Shown here one piece after another: positions 23,642 through 33,321 of a DNA stretch of 64,000 nt; the first letter of the stretch is position 1, and every line of letters starts with the position of its first letter. Source of the stretch: Bdellovibrionales bacterium RIFOXYD12_FULL_39_22 (GTDB taxonomy: Bacteria; Bdellovibrionota; Bacteriovoracia; Bacteriovoracales; Bacteriovoracaceae). A model generated the notes under the pieces. It searched no databases, was not told the origin of the DNA, and was given only the letters and a program-made list of their open reading frames with translations. The position numbers and the translations under genes are program-made. The stretch spans positions 1 through 64,000 of the forward strand of contig MEQL01000049.1 in the NCBI GenBank assembly GCA_001770205.1, given 5' to 3'.

Positions 23642-25743
23642 TACTTCCTCACGCAACGAACATATCGTGATGTCATCGGGTTATATGTTGCACCACCCTT
23701 TGCAATTGCGGCATCTGAGGCAAAAAGATTATTAACCGAAACCAGCTTGGCGTTACTAGCATCTATTTCTGTCGACGACATGTAGTATTGCGATAAAGTA
23801 AATGTTGATGCTATCGAAGAAACTGCTTTTATGGCCAATAGCTCGTTTACCGCAGGAAGATACCAGTCACTAAATCCATCCAGTACTAGGTTTTGACAAA
23901 CAGAATGGGCCGGATGCGTTTGGCCATCGCCGTTTAATGCGGCCACATTTAGTGAGCCATCATTGGCGTTGGTGGCCCCGGCCAAAATTCCTGTTCCACC
24001 ATAATTCGATCCTGTGGATTGATTAACCATCGCAACCACTTTTCCTGCAGCGTATTTATATCCACCACTACACTCCACGCCCACTGCAGAACCGGCCGTA
24101 CAAACGGCCTTTACTGTAAATTCTGAAGTAGAGGCAACATCTAACCCGGATCCTTCTGTATCGTCTAAACTAAGTATTACCTGGCCGGCCGCGGTTCCAA
24201 TCAAAGTAAGTGATCCCTCTCCATTGACGATATTAACCAGACCACCACCAGTAGCAGGGCCAGAAATAACAAGAGTTACATCTCCCTGATAGCTTGTAAC
24301 AGTTGCTCCAAATCTATCTACGGCCTTTACTGTCGCGGTAACATTCCCGCCTGAATAAATTGATGCTGAAATTGGAACAATAGAAAACCTACTAACTGGC
24401 AAGCCGACCACTGTTGGATTATAAGAACATCGGAAACCAAGATTGCTCGCCCAGGCAGCGGCCGAAAGAGAAAGATCCAAGGTGTAAATTCCGGTCTCAT
24501 TAAGCAACGAGAAATGACCTCCTCTGATTGCACTAATCCCGGTGGTAGTTCCGGGGATATAAGCACCAATACCATCTGCCATTGTAAGTCCTACATCCTC
24601 ACTCATAAACGTCTTGGCCGGCATCGCAGTTGATGGTGTTTGTGCATTTAATTCTAACCAAACCGCTCCCGAATTGACCCGTGTTGGTGCCCAGTTTACC
24701 CACTCTCTTGCATTTCCGGCCAAGTCCCAAATAACTTCGCCATTACTTAGTAAGTGGGTTCTTTTTTGTTCATCCCAATTCGTTGTACAAAGCTGTTCAG
24801 TATTAGCACATCCTTGGCCATCTTCATCTGCGGCCAATAATGCCGCAGGGGAATTATCCGAATGGCCTCGATTAATATTTCCACTGCTCCAATTATTGGC
24901 CACGCCCTCAATACTTCTCGCGATTGCCATCCATTCGTTATTGGTTATCAAATGATAGTTTGCCCCCAAGGCACTACAGTAAGAAACCGCCATGGTTTTA
25001 CTAACGTTTACCCATGGTAATCCGGCAGCTTCTGCGATTGCAACAGATCCCACATTTTTCATCTCATATTTGGCGACACAAAAATTATCGGTCTGATCAA
25101 CGGCCGCATCAGCAACAACCTCTATATAACCTTCTTCGCATACTGGTGGATCTATCAGATCAACGGATGTAGTAGCAAAACCAATTATCACTCCATCCAC
25201 ATCTGTCGCAGAAATCTCTACATTGTATACTTGTCCAGAAACTAATCCTTCTACAAAGGCAGAATATGCGCCACTTCCGGCGGCCATGCTGGCCGAGTTT
25301 CCAAGAAGAGGATTACAACCAGCGCTGGCCGTTTCACTACAATAGTTCACATAGACGGATGCATTTTCATTTTCATCACCACTAAAAGAAATAACCACAT
25401 CAAATGAACTTTGTCCTATGTTGGAGACCTCTATTGTTGAAACCGTTATGGCATTAATTGGAGTAGGTGTCGGCGTTGCCGTAGGTTCCGGAGTTGCCAT
25501 AGGTGTCGGCGTTGCCGTGGGCTCCGGGGTTGCCGTAGCGGAAGCAACGGCCGCGGCCGTCGGTTCTAACGTTGCAATCGGCTCAGCTATCGGCGTTGGA
25601 TCTGGCAAAACTTCTTCCGATGATTCAACTTTTCTTGCTTTCGAATACGTAGTCGTCTCTGTGACACAGCCATAATCAAGTAGGACAATGGACATTAAAA
25701 ACAAAAGAGCGACAGATTTATTGCCAATGCTAGAAATGTTCAT
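23638..25743 (-). CDS. lipoprotein with Pro/Thr-rich linker, FGE-sulfatase-like and DUF1566-like domains
   Basis: Encodes 701 residues. The signal sequence ends VLLDYGC, a weak lipobox with Cys26 as probable lipid anchor. Residues ~45-95 are a Pro/Thr/Ala linker (TPEPTATPTP repeats). A short fibronectin-like domain (FDVVISFSGDENENASVYVNYC) follows, then a formylglycine-generating/C-type-lectin-like fold (FCVAKYEMKNVG, YHLITNNEWMAIARSIE, REWVNWAPTR, FRCSYNP). An Ig-like segment is next, and the C-terminus resembles DUF1566/Lcl domains (GFSDWYLPAVNELLAI, YMSSTEID, RYVRCVRKY). It is probably a surface-exposed binding or adhesion protein. GGAGGTACG precedes the ATG. The fibronectin-like part is shared with the broken gene at 27045. 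Confidence 0.8.
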   Translation of the reverse strand: MNISSIGNKSVALLFLMSIVLLDYGCVTETTTYSKARKVESSEEVLPDPTPIAEPIATLEPTAAAVASATATPEPTATPTPMATPEPTATPTPTPINAITVSTIEVSNIGQSSFDVVISFSGDENENASVYVNYCSETASAGCNPLLGNSASMAAGSGAYSAFVEGLVSGQVYNVEISATDVDGVIIGFATTSVDLIDPPVCEEGYIEVVADAAVDQTDNFCVAKYEMKNVGSVAIAEAAGLPWVNVSKTMAVSYCSALGANYHLITNNEWMAIARSIEGVANNWSSGNINRGHSDNSPAALLAADEDGQGCANTEQLCTTNWDEQKRTHLLSNGEVIWDLAGNAREWVNWAPTRVNSGAVWLELNAQTPSTAMPAKTFMSEDVGLTMADGIGAYIPGTTTGISAIRGGHFSLLNETGIYTLDLSLSAAAWASNLGFRCSYNPTVVGLPVSRFSIVPISASIYSGGNVTATVKAVDRFGATVTSYQGDVTLVISGPATGGGLVNIVNGEGSLTLIGTAAGQVILSLDDTEGSGLDVASTSEFTVKAVCTAGSAVGVECSGGYKYAAGKVVAMVNQSTGSNYGGTGILAGATNANDGSLNVAALNGDGQTHPAHSVCQNLVLDGFSDWYLPAVNELLAIKAVSSIASTFTLSQYYMSSTEIDASNAKLVSVNNLFASDAAIAKGGATYNPMTSRYVRCVRKY

Positions 25744-26068
25744 AAACGTACCTCCATATTTCTAGTTTCAGTATCAGGATTTTTTTATCCAGTTACTTAA
25801 CCAGATTTTACTTCTATTCAACTTCAAATTAAAGCGAAGAAGTTTATATAATAAAATCAACCCCTTGTCGGTGAATTATCTGATTTTTAAATTTTCCATT
25901 TCATCAATTGTGCCCACCTGGGGAGGCACCACAATTTGGGGAATATAATAAATCATGTAGTTGAGTAATTTATTACTAAATTAAGCTTTTTCCCCACTAT
26001 TCCCCTGCTGGCCGATCCCGTTGTGACAAACTACAATATTTTCAGACATAAACAGTGGAGTTCATTGC
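25744..26068. other. intergenic region with an inverted repeat
   Basis: Divergent spacer between the lipoprotein and peptidase E genes. An inverted repeat AATTGTG (25906-25912) and CACAATT (25930-25936), with GTGCC/GGCAC also able to pair inside it, could be an operator or RNA hairpin. No open frame of note. The right end holds a GGAG ribosome binding site for peptidase E. Confidence 0.45.
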
Positions 26069-26773
26069 ATGGCAATTTCAAAAATCGTTGCTATTGGTGG
26101 AGGGGATATTAAAAACGGTACCACCTATCCAATCGACAAATTCATCATGTCACTAGCTGACAAAAAAAATCCTAAGGCATTATTTGTTCCCACTGCCAGT
26201 GAAGATGCTCCGCTCTACTGGCAAGCATTCAATGATATGTATGGAAAAAAATTAAAGTGCCGAACCGACGCCCTTTTTCTAATCAATACCAATCAGACAT
26301 CCAAAGATATTGGTGATAAAATTTTGAATGCAGACATAATTTATGTGGGTGGAGGCAACACCTACATGATGCTTAAAATTTGGAAAGAACAAAATGTAGA
26401 TAAATATCTCAAAATGGCATACCAAAAAGGAGTCGTTTTGGCCGGCCTCAGTGCCGGTGCCATGTGTTGGTTTGAGTATGGGCTTTCCGACGCCCCACAG
26501 TTTAATGATACCGAATCTGAAGAGCTGGTAAAATTAAAGGGGCTCGGATTGGTTAAAGGCATTAATTGTCCTCACGCCTATGATGAAAGTTTTCGTTGTG
26601 GGCCTTTTGAAAAATTAATTATGAAAGAGAAAAAACTGGCCGGCGTTGCTATTGACGACCTAGCTGCATTGGCCATTGTCGGGAACAAAACCAGCGTAAT
26701 TCGTGCGCGAGCCAACCGACATGTTTATAAAATTACCGCCGGAAAAAACGGCTGCCTCCGCGAACGTCTCTAG
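26069..26773 (+). CDS. peptidase E-like (S51) hydrolase
   Basis: Encodes 234 residues of the class I glutamine-amidotransferase-like fold used by S51 peptidases, which remove N-terminal aspartyl residues from dipeptides. The nucleophile elbow is AGLSAGAMCWFE, with Ser in the GxSAGA context, preceded by IIYVGGGNTYMMLKIW and followed by GLGLVKGINCPHAYDE with a candidate catalytic His. No signal peptide, so cytoplasmic. Related cyanophycinases share the motif but are longer, so a small peptidase E is favoured. The gene appears to be monocistronic. Confidence 0.88.
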   Translation: MAISKIVAIGGGDIKNGTTYPIDKFIMSLADKKNPKALFVPTASEDAPLYWQAFNDMYGKKLKCRTDALFLINTNQTSKDIGDKILNADIIYVGGGNTYMMLKIWKEQNVDKYLKMAYQKGVVLAGLSAGAMCWFEYGLSDAPQFNDTESEELVKLKGLGLVKGINCPHAYDESFRCGPFEKLIMKEKKLAGVAIDDLAALAIVGNKTSVIRARANRHVYKITAGKNGCLRERL

Positions 26774-26968
26774 CTATCACCGTTTTCAAAACTATTTTTT
26801 AAAGCAGGATTCCAGAAACTGTGATTCCAGAAAAAACAGCCAAGTATTTGTGTCACAAAAAAGAAAAAACAGAGTTCATACTCAACAATCAAGTAACTTA
26901 ATTAAATTATATTATTTGTACATTCTTTGAAATTATTTGATTTTAAAGCAAGTTAACAATATGGTCCG

Positions 26969-26987
26969 TTGACAATAATTATGTCAA
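26969..26987 (+). promoter_or_regulatory. TTGACA-N7-TGTCAA inverted repeat
   Basis: A perfect 6-base inverted repeat about 60 bases upstream of the lipoprotein-like gene at 27045. TTGACA also looks like a -35 box, but no good -10 lies at the right distance, so either a regulator site or chance. The rest of the 271-base gap (26774-27044) has two copies of GATTCCAGAAA near 26810-26830 and nothing else clear. Confidence 0.35.
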
Positions 26988-27044
26988 ATTTATCTTGTTT
27001 GAAACACCGGTCAGTATAGAATAAATCCAAACAAGGTGGTTCGT

Positions 27045-28874
27045 ATGTTAAAATTAAAACACAACTTACAAAAAATTATTTTTCTGATCTTTGTTCTGGC
27101 AACAACATCAGGATGTAACTCAGAAGTGACCTAATCTAAAAGTCGGCGGGCCAGATTACCAGTTGCTACAATCAGCACAACAGCGACAGCAACAGCGACA
27201 GCAACAGCGACAGCGACAGCAACAGCGACAGCAACAGCGACAGCAACAGCAACAGCAACAGCGACAGCGACAGCAACAAATGACATAACAGTTTCTTCTC
27301 AGCTTATTACGAATGTTTCACCGACAGGATTTGACGTCTTCGTTGGCTTTTTGGGTGATGAAAATGAAAATGCTGAAATCTATGTACAATATTGCAACGC
27401 GACTGATGCTGGAATTTCGTGCGACCCAGAAGCTGGTTACTCTATCGCCTTAATTCGAAATAGCACATATTTCGAAAAAACAGTTTCTACGCTCTCTTCT
27501 CCTGATGATCCTGGAGACATCCTAAGAGTAAAAATTTCCGTAATAGATTCTGATGGCGTAACAACGGCCATTTATCCACCGCAATTCATTACTCTAATGA
27601 AGCACATCTACCGATCGGTTGGCCCAGGTAATTCAGATTTATTAGCATCTGGACAATCAGTGGGCGCATTACACGTATCTAATTCTTTTGCATCTTTTTC
27701 TTCACCATTATCCGAAAACATTGGGATTGGCGATGTCGTTTTGTATGATTCTAACGATGATGGAGTCCTCGATAATCTGGCCGTCATATATGGCCGCTTA
27801 TCTTCCTCACTCTTTGTAGTTAAAAATTCCCTAGGAAACCTGGCCATCCCCACAAACACCGATGATTCAGACTGGGCGATTTATCGAAGCTATACCTCTC
27901 TTTACAACGCAGAGCGCGGAACAATCAATTCTTCGATTTCAATACCAATGGATAATGATGCGTATTGGACAGTAGGGGGCGGCAGAAACATTTTATCGGC
28001 GGGAGAAATTTGGAATATTGTTTGTTACGGAGATAATTATGATACTACCCCGGTTCAAATTAGTGGATGGACAACATCCAGTACAAATTTTATTAAAATT
28101 TTCACACCCACTACCAAAGCGGAGGTGGGAGAAAGCCAGAGACACAATGGAGTCTGGAGAGATTCTGCTTACACGTTGCATATAACGAACTCCGTCGCCA
28201 TCGTTAACTCCGTATCCTTTGTTAAAATTGAAGGTATCCAAATACTGCTTACAATAAATGTATTAGGATCTGGAAAAGGAGGAATTACAAACAATGGACA
28301 ACCAGGAGGAGATGTTTCAATTTCCCATAACATTTTAAAAAGTGATACGACCGGTACAACTTCTAGTTTTTCGGGAATAACCACAGGGTCTTCGAGCAAT
28401 GATACTTCTATCTTGAGAGTTTGGGACAATATCGTTTATGATTTCTATAACAAAAGTGATCCTACCCTGGCCATCAACGGCATCTACGGAGGAAGCGGTA
28501 TTTATTATTATTACAATAACACCACCTATTCTTGCAATATCGGATTTGGGTTTGGAAGTGGAACTGTGACGAGAGTTTTGAGAAATAATCTTTCATACAA
28601 CGATATTGTTAATAGTAACTTTAAGGACTACTCTTTTCCCGGAGGACACGTAAGCAGTAATAATATTTCCTCTGACGCCACATCTCCAAATGCTGCCTTT
28701 ACGCTAATGACCGTACTTTTTAATGATGAATCCACTCGCAATCTTAGTTTAAATGAAAATGATTCCGCGGCCCTTGGCGCTGGCCTTGATTTGTCCAATG
28801 ACCCGCTTAATCCTTTTTTGGACAATATTGTTGGAACTTTTTGGGACAGCAGTTGGAATATTGGGGCTCATTAA
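27045..28874 (+). pseudogene. lipoprotein with beta-helix domain, premature stop after the signal peptide
   Basis: From the ATG at 27045 the frame encodes a good lipoprotein signal (FLIFVLATTSGCNS, lipobox TSGC), but a TAA at codon 30 (27132-27134) stops it five residues after the Cys. The same frame then continues open to 28874: a Thr-Ala repeat linker, a fibronectin-like domain (GFDVFVGFLGDENENAEIYVQYC), and a long parallel beta-helix (FVKIEGIQILLTIN, VSISHNILKSD, LRVWDNIVYDF, VTRVLRNNLSYND) as in surface pectate-lyase-like or adhesin proteins. An internal TTG at 27351 gives 507 residues without signal. The single lesion suggests a recent knock-out, a sequencing error, or a naturally recoded stop. 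Confidence 0.7.
27180..27275 (+). repeat. hexanucleotide repeat, 16 units of ACAGCR encoding (Thr-Ala)n
   Basis: Sixteen consecutive in-frame ACAGCA or ACAGCG units form the linker between lipid anchor and folded domains of the protein at 27045-28874. Unit gain or loss would change linker length by two residues without altering the frame. Confidence 0.9.
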
Positions 28875-28893
28875 AAAAGTAAAATCAATGCTT

Positions 28894-31800
28894 CTAGGAG
28901 GCCATAAAAATTCGCTTCATCCACCCATTGCTCCACACTCGAAAGCGATCGATATAAGAAAAAGCGGCGGGAATGACAATTAACGTTAATAGCGTAGAAC
29001 TAATCAAACCACCGATGATAGCATATCCCATGGCCGTGCGCTGCTTAGAAGACTCATTCAATCCAATGGCCACCGGAATAGTTCCAGCGATTAGCGCGAT
29101 AGAGGTCATCAAGATCGGGCGCAATCTAACCTTTCCCGCAGCAATCAAAGCATCTGCCCGGGAGAGTCCGTTTTGCATTTGTTGAATCGTGTAATCCACC
29201 AGCAAAATGGAATTCTTGCAAGCAACCCCCATCAGCATCAAAATTCCTAGCATAGCAAACAAACTAATTGGCTCTTGCACCACAAACAACAACACAAAGG
29301 CCCCAGAAATGGCCAGCGGCAAGGCCAACATAATGGTGAAAGGAGTGATGAATGATTCAAACAAAGAAGCAAGTACCAAATAAATTATCAGCACCCCAAA
29401 ACCTGCAGCGGTAAGCATAGAAACAATCATCTCTTGAAACATCTCCGTTGATCCGGCATAAACGGGTTTAATCTGAGGCGGTAACTTCAAATCGTCTTTT
29501 AAAATAGAATCAATTTTTTCAATGGCCTTATTAGTTCCCACTCCACGCACTACTGAACTCGTAATTTGAACATAGTACCCTCGATTGAGCCGATCAATGG
29601 TGGCCGCGCCCTCTGTTTCGCTAGTAGTTGCGACATCATTTAGCCGCACTGGCCAATTATTAATATTGGGAACAAACATCTTGGAAAAATTATCTTTTAA
29701 ATTTCTCTGCTCCTGTTGCATTCGCACTCGCACGTTATACTCAAACCCCTTCTCGCGAAATTTGACTGGAACAACTCCTTCAATTTGCGAACGAATTTCG
29801 CTACCGATTGTTTTTGTATTTACTCCATAGACAGAGGCCGCATTTGACTTAATTGCCACCTGAAACTCCGGTTTACCTGGCCGAAAAGTTGTGTCAACGT
29901 CATAAAAAATATCCTCATTTTTTTTCATCAATTCCACGAGTTTAAAAGCATACTCCCGAATAAGGACTTGATCTGCACCGATTAAATTCAACATAAGCGC
30001 ACTGCCCGGGCCACCGCCATTTTTAAACTCTCCCACCTTAGGATTTGCTGTCGCTACTACTGGATCGGCCAGCAATTCATTGCGAATCATATCCTTAAAC
30101 GTCGGTGTATTAAATGGCCGCGCGTCTCGTGGAATCAAACGTACATAAAAACTTGCCTTGTATGATTCGTTGAACATTCCTCCCACCGTAATGGTGGTCA
30201 TGGCAACCTCTTTGTGTTTTCTTAATATTTCATCAATTCGCATTGCCATTTTAGTGGTGGCATCCAAATTAGTTTTGGTTGGCAAATCAAAAGAGACCGA
30301 AAACTCCCCATTATCTTGCTCGGGAATAAACATTACCGGAATTTTCTTTACTGTGGCCATCGATAGAACAAAAACTACTATGCTAATAAAAAGCGTAATT
30401 AGTGGACGACGCACTACCACCGCAATAATTTGTCCATAAACACGCTCCAGCCAATCTTGAAATTTATTAAATACTGCCAACACCCAACCAAGTGAATGAT
30501 CCCATATCCAAGTTTTAAATGAGCGACCTTCCCCACGTACGGCGGTGTGAACTCCGGAGGCCAGGTAAGCCGAAAGCATTGGGGCAATAGTCAGTGCATC
30601 AAACAAAGAGATGGCCATGGCAAAACAAATGGTAAAACCGAACTGTTTTAAAAATTGCCCAATGATTCCTGACATAAATCCAACCGGCGCAAACACCGCA
30701 ATAACTACCGCTGTTGTAGCAATTACTGCCAAAGTAACCTCATGTGTTCCTGAAACTGCCGCCTTCATTGGAGAGGCGCCCTCTTCAATGTGGCGAAAAA
30801 TATTTTCTCGTACTACGATGGCATCATCAATTAAAAGTCCTACCGCCAGCGAAAGGGCCATTAGTGAAATTACGTTGATTGAAAAATTGGCCATGGCCAT
30901 TAAAATAAAGGCACCAATAAGTGAATTAGGAAGTGCAAGCGAAGTTATAATTGTGGATCGGCCATTTCCTAAGAAGAAAAAAACCACAAAAACGGTCAGT
31001 ACTATTCCTAAAATAATTGTTACCTCTACATCTTCTACGTTATCACGAATTGCCTTGCTAGAGTTTTGTACAATATCAATGGATGGCGTCCCAGGCATTG
31101 TTTTAAAATCTTCGGCCATTTTACCTACTGCTTTTATGACCGCATCATTTACTCCTAGTGTATTAGAGCCAGATTGCTTATATACATTCATAAATAGCGA
31201 TTTCTTTCCATTAACAAAAACGCGCGAAGACTCATCTTCTAGTGTATCTACTACTTTTCCCAAATCGCCAACGGTGGTGGCAGTGTTATTATATTTAAGG
31301 CCAACTAACGTCTCCGAAATATCTTTAAGCGATTTAAATTCGCCAATGCTTCTAAAAACTGTTTCGCTATCACCTTCTTGAATTTTTCCACTGGGAATAT
31401 TTTCTCCCACCTGCCGCAGCTGGTTGGTAATCTGAGTAACTGAAAATTGGCGTGGCACTAATTGGTTGCGATCCAATTGAATTTGAATTTCCCTTTTTCT
31501 TCCACCTTTAATCTGAACTTGGCCGACATTATCCAATTGCTCAATGCGGGGTTTAATATATTGCTCGGCCAAGTCGTAGAGTTCGCGCTCATTTAAATTC
31601 CCCTGGATCGCCAAGGTCATGATGCTTGCGCTAGAAGGATCAAAGCGCATAATCGTGGGTTCTTTAATATCCGTCGGCATAAAAGGACGGGCAGAAGAAA
31701 CTTTATCGCGCACTTGCTGCTCTGCCCATTTTACATCCACTTTAAGTTGAAATTCTGCAGTAACCTGACTTTGCCCTTCCAAGCTTTTGGAGGTGATTCT

Positions 31801-32034
31801 TTTAAGCCCAGAGATAATTCCGATGTGCTCCTCTAGTGGTTTAGTAATAAGAGTTTCAATTTCCTGCGGGCCAGCGCCTGGATATGCAACAGAAACTGCC
31901 ACCGTTGGCAAGTTAACTTCAGGCATTTGATCAACTGGTAGGGCGAAAAATGAAACAATACCAATAACGATCATTACGATGATTACACAAGTAATAAAAA
32001 CCGGCCTCTTAATGGAAAGTTCTCCCAACGTCAT
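28894..32034 (-). CDS. RND-family efflux transporter permease (AcrB/MdtB type)
   Basis: Encodes 1046 residues, full length for hydrophobe/amphiphile efflux RND pumps. The N-terminus SIKRPVFITCVIIVMIVIGI is the first membrane helix; the periplasmic porter domains follow (QVQIKGGRKREIQIQLD and similar). The proton-relay helix 4 shows VGLLIDDAIVVREN with the two Asp residues, and the second half repeats the layout (MGVACKNSILLVDYTI). It would form the inner-membrane trimer of a tripartite pump exporting toxic compounds. No membrane-fusion or outer-membrane partner is adjacent: the upstream gene is divergent. GGGAG precedes the ATG. It is convergent with the lipoprotein-like gene, 19 bases apart. 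Confidence 0.95.
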   Translation of the reverse strand: MTLGELSIKRPVFITCVIIVMIVIGIVSFFALPVDQMPEVNLPTVAVSVAYPGAGPQEIETLITKPLEEHIGIISGLKRITSKSLEGQSQVTAEFQLKVDVKWAEQQVRDKVSSARPFMPTDIKEPTIMRFDPSSASIMTLAIQGNLNERELYDLAEQYIKPRIEQLDNVGQVQIKGGRKREIQIQLDRNQLVPRQFSVTQITNQLRQVGENIPSGKIQEGDSETVFRSIGEFKSLKDISETLVGLKYNNTATTVGDLGKVVDTLEDESSRVFVNGKKSLFMNVYKQSGSNTLGVNDAVIKAVGKMAEDFKTMPGTPSIDIVQNSSKAIRDNVEDVEVTIILGIVLTVFVVFFFLGNGRSTIITSLALPNSLIGAFILMAMANFSINVISLMALSLAVGLLIDDAIVVRENIFRHIEEGASPMKAAVSGTHEVTLAVIATTAVVIAVFAPVGFMSGIIGQFLKQFGFTICFAMAISLFDALTIAPMLSAYLASGVHTAVRGEGRSFKTWIWDHSLGWVLAVFNKFQDWLERVYGQIIAVVVRRPLITLFISIVVFVLSMATVKKIPVMFIPEQDNGEFSVSFDLPTKTNLDATTKMAMRIDEILRKHKEVAMTTITVGGMFNESYKASFYVRLIPRDARPFNTPTFKDMIRNELLADPVVATANPKVGEFKNGGGPGSALMLNLIGADQVLIREYAFKLVELMKKNEDIFYDVDTTFRPGKPEFQVAIKSNAASVYGVNTKTIGSEIRSQIEGVVPVKFREKGFEYNVRVRMQQEQRNLKDNFSKMFVPNINNWPVRLNDVATTSETEGAATIDRLNRGYYVQITSSVVRGVGTNKAIEKIDSILKDDLKLPPQIKPVYAGSTEMFQEMIVSMLTAAGFGVLIIYLVLASLFESFITPFTIMLALPLAISGAFVLLFVVQEPISLFAMLGILMLMGVACKNSILLVDYTIQQMQNGLSRADALIAAGKVRLRPILMTSIALIAGTIPVAIGLNESSKQRTAMGYAIIGGLISSTLLTLIVIPAAFSYIDRFRVWSNGWMKRIFMAS

Positions 32035-32159
32035 ATAATAACTCCCAAACTTTTTAATTGTTGAGGATAACGCTGCACCGTAGGGCCGGCCAGGAAAAAG
32101 TTGACGTACATCCAGGTCATAAGTAAACTTTTTTAAGCACTATTTCTAAAGGAGATTCC

Positions 32160-32888
32160 ATGAGAAGAATTATTTTTTCGCTGATACTCGTTGTCGCAAT
32201 GGCCGTAATTTCTGAGAGCTTCGCCTCATCTTTAAAGAACGATTGTGCCAAACTTTCATCTTGCGTTGAGGCCATCAGCAAATTAACGGGAATAAAGTAT
32301 CTTTTTCAAGAAGATGCTTCTATAAAAATTGATTCTTCTTCTAATTACGAACTGTCCAAGGAAAATGCTGACTCAATTTTCTCAGAAATTCTTTTTATCT
32401 CCTCTTTTGCCCGTCTTCCTCAAAAGGATGGACGTTTTGTCATCATTAACGCCAGAGATGTTCGCTATCATACCCTCCCAGAAGTAAATGCTTCGTATAA
32501 AAATCCACCAACACTTCCGGATAATTTCGATTTTTATCAACTGACGTATCGTTTTGAGAACGTGCCTGCGGAATTTGGTATCACAACTGAAGCACTTCGA
32601 TATTGCCGCCCAATGCTTTCACGCTTCGGGCGCCTGACGGAAATTGGCAAAAACCAAACTATTATCGCTATGGATACTGCCAAAAATCTTGCCAAGATTT
32701 ACAAGATTTTTAAGGAGTTAGATATTAGGCCAACAGCGGCTTATCTAAAGGAAAAAGAACGGGAAAAGGCAAAGCGCGATGAGCTTGATAAAATTGAGGC
32801 AAAAAACTGTCAATCTTTTCGTGATGAGCTGCGAAGAATGCAAACAGGCACAATCGAAGAACGTCGGCCAGTTGCCGATCCGGAGTAA
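32160..32888 (+). CDS. exported secretin N-domain-like protein without a secretin pore
   Basis: Encodes 242 residues. After a signal peptide (MRRIIFSLILVVAMAVISESFA) residues ~30-85 resemble the N0/STN domain of secretins and TonB receptors (VEAISKLTGIKYLFQEDASIKID), and residues ~125-185 resemble the KH-like N1 domain of GspD/PilQ (YQLTYRFENVPAEF, GKNQTIIAMDTAKNLAKIYKIFKELDIRP). The tail is highly charged and helical. The pore domain that normally follows is absent, so the protein may be an accessory to a type II/IV machinery or an independent periplasmic scaffold. A GGAG ribosome binding site precedes the ATG. The domain reading is by pattern only. Confidence 0.65.
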   Translation: MRRIIFSLILVVAMAVISESFASSLKNDCAKLSSCVEAISKLTGIKYLFQEDASIKIDSSSNYELSKENADSIFSEILFISSFARLPQKDGRFVIINARDVRYHTLPEVNASYKNPPTLPDNFDFYQLTYRFENVPAEFGITTEALRYCRPMLSRFGRLTEIGKNQTIIAMDTAKNLAKIYKIFKELDIRPTAAYLKEKEREKAKRDELDKIEAKNCQSFRDELRRMQTGTIEERRPVADPE

Positions 32889-32913
32889 TATTCATCCCCT
32901 GTTTTTTAAAGGG

Positions 32914-32942
32914 TAGACAAAGTAAAATTAGTATTCTATTGT
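32914..32942 (+). promoter_or_regulatory. possible promoter of the initiator tRNA
   Basis: TAGACA (32914-32919) and TATTGT (32937-32942) are 17 bases apart, ending 24 bases before the tRNA. Both boxes deviate from consensus, so this is tentative. Confidence 0.35.
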
Positions 32943-32966
32943 GCCATCAATCAGTTATCATCTTGG

Positions 32967-33043
<77 letters not shown>

Positions 33044-33059
33044 ATTCTTACAACATCCG

Positions 33060-33103
33060 AACCCCCCGGACATCTCATTATTGAAATGTCCGGGGGGTTT
33101 TAA
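33060..33103 (+). terminator. strong intrinsic terminator after the tRNA
   Basis: A 14-bp perfect stem, AACCCCCCGGACAT (33060-33073) with ATGTCCGGGGGGTT (33086-33099), 12-base loop, followed by TTTTAA. It is the strongest hairpin I see in the window. The following stretch to 33321 holds no gene apart from the next ribosome binding site and a small palindrome AAGAGATCTCTT near 33272. Confidence 0.9.
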
Positions 33104-33321
33104 GTTTTGGATATCATTAGATTTGTTTACATCAATTTTCAATTCTCCTTCGCTCATGGATCGATAATAGATATCAAATTTAAATCCCGATAGGAAATTT
33201 ATTAAGATAGTTTTTGTCAGGTATTTTTAACGTTTTTTCTAAACTTTTATATAAAATGTCCGTTTGTTAACTTAAGAGATCTCTTCTGGGAAAATTTTAG
33301 TGCACGAAATAGGAGACAAAA

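Noticed and set aside
26969-26987. Calling TTGACA a promoter -35 box.
   Set aside because: No acceptable -10 element at 16-18 bases; kept only as an inverted repeat.
30611-31381. 256-codon open frame on the plus strand.
   Set aside because: Lies antisense within the conserved RND pump gene and has low-complexity Ser/Thr/Ile composition typical of a shadow frame.
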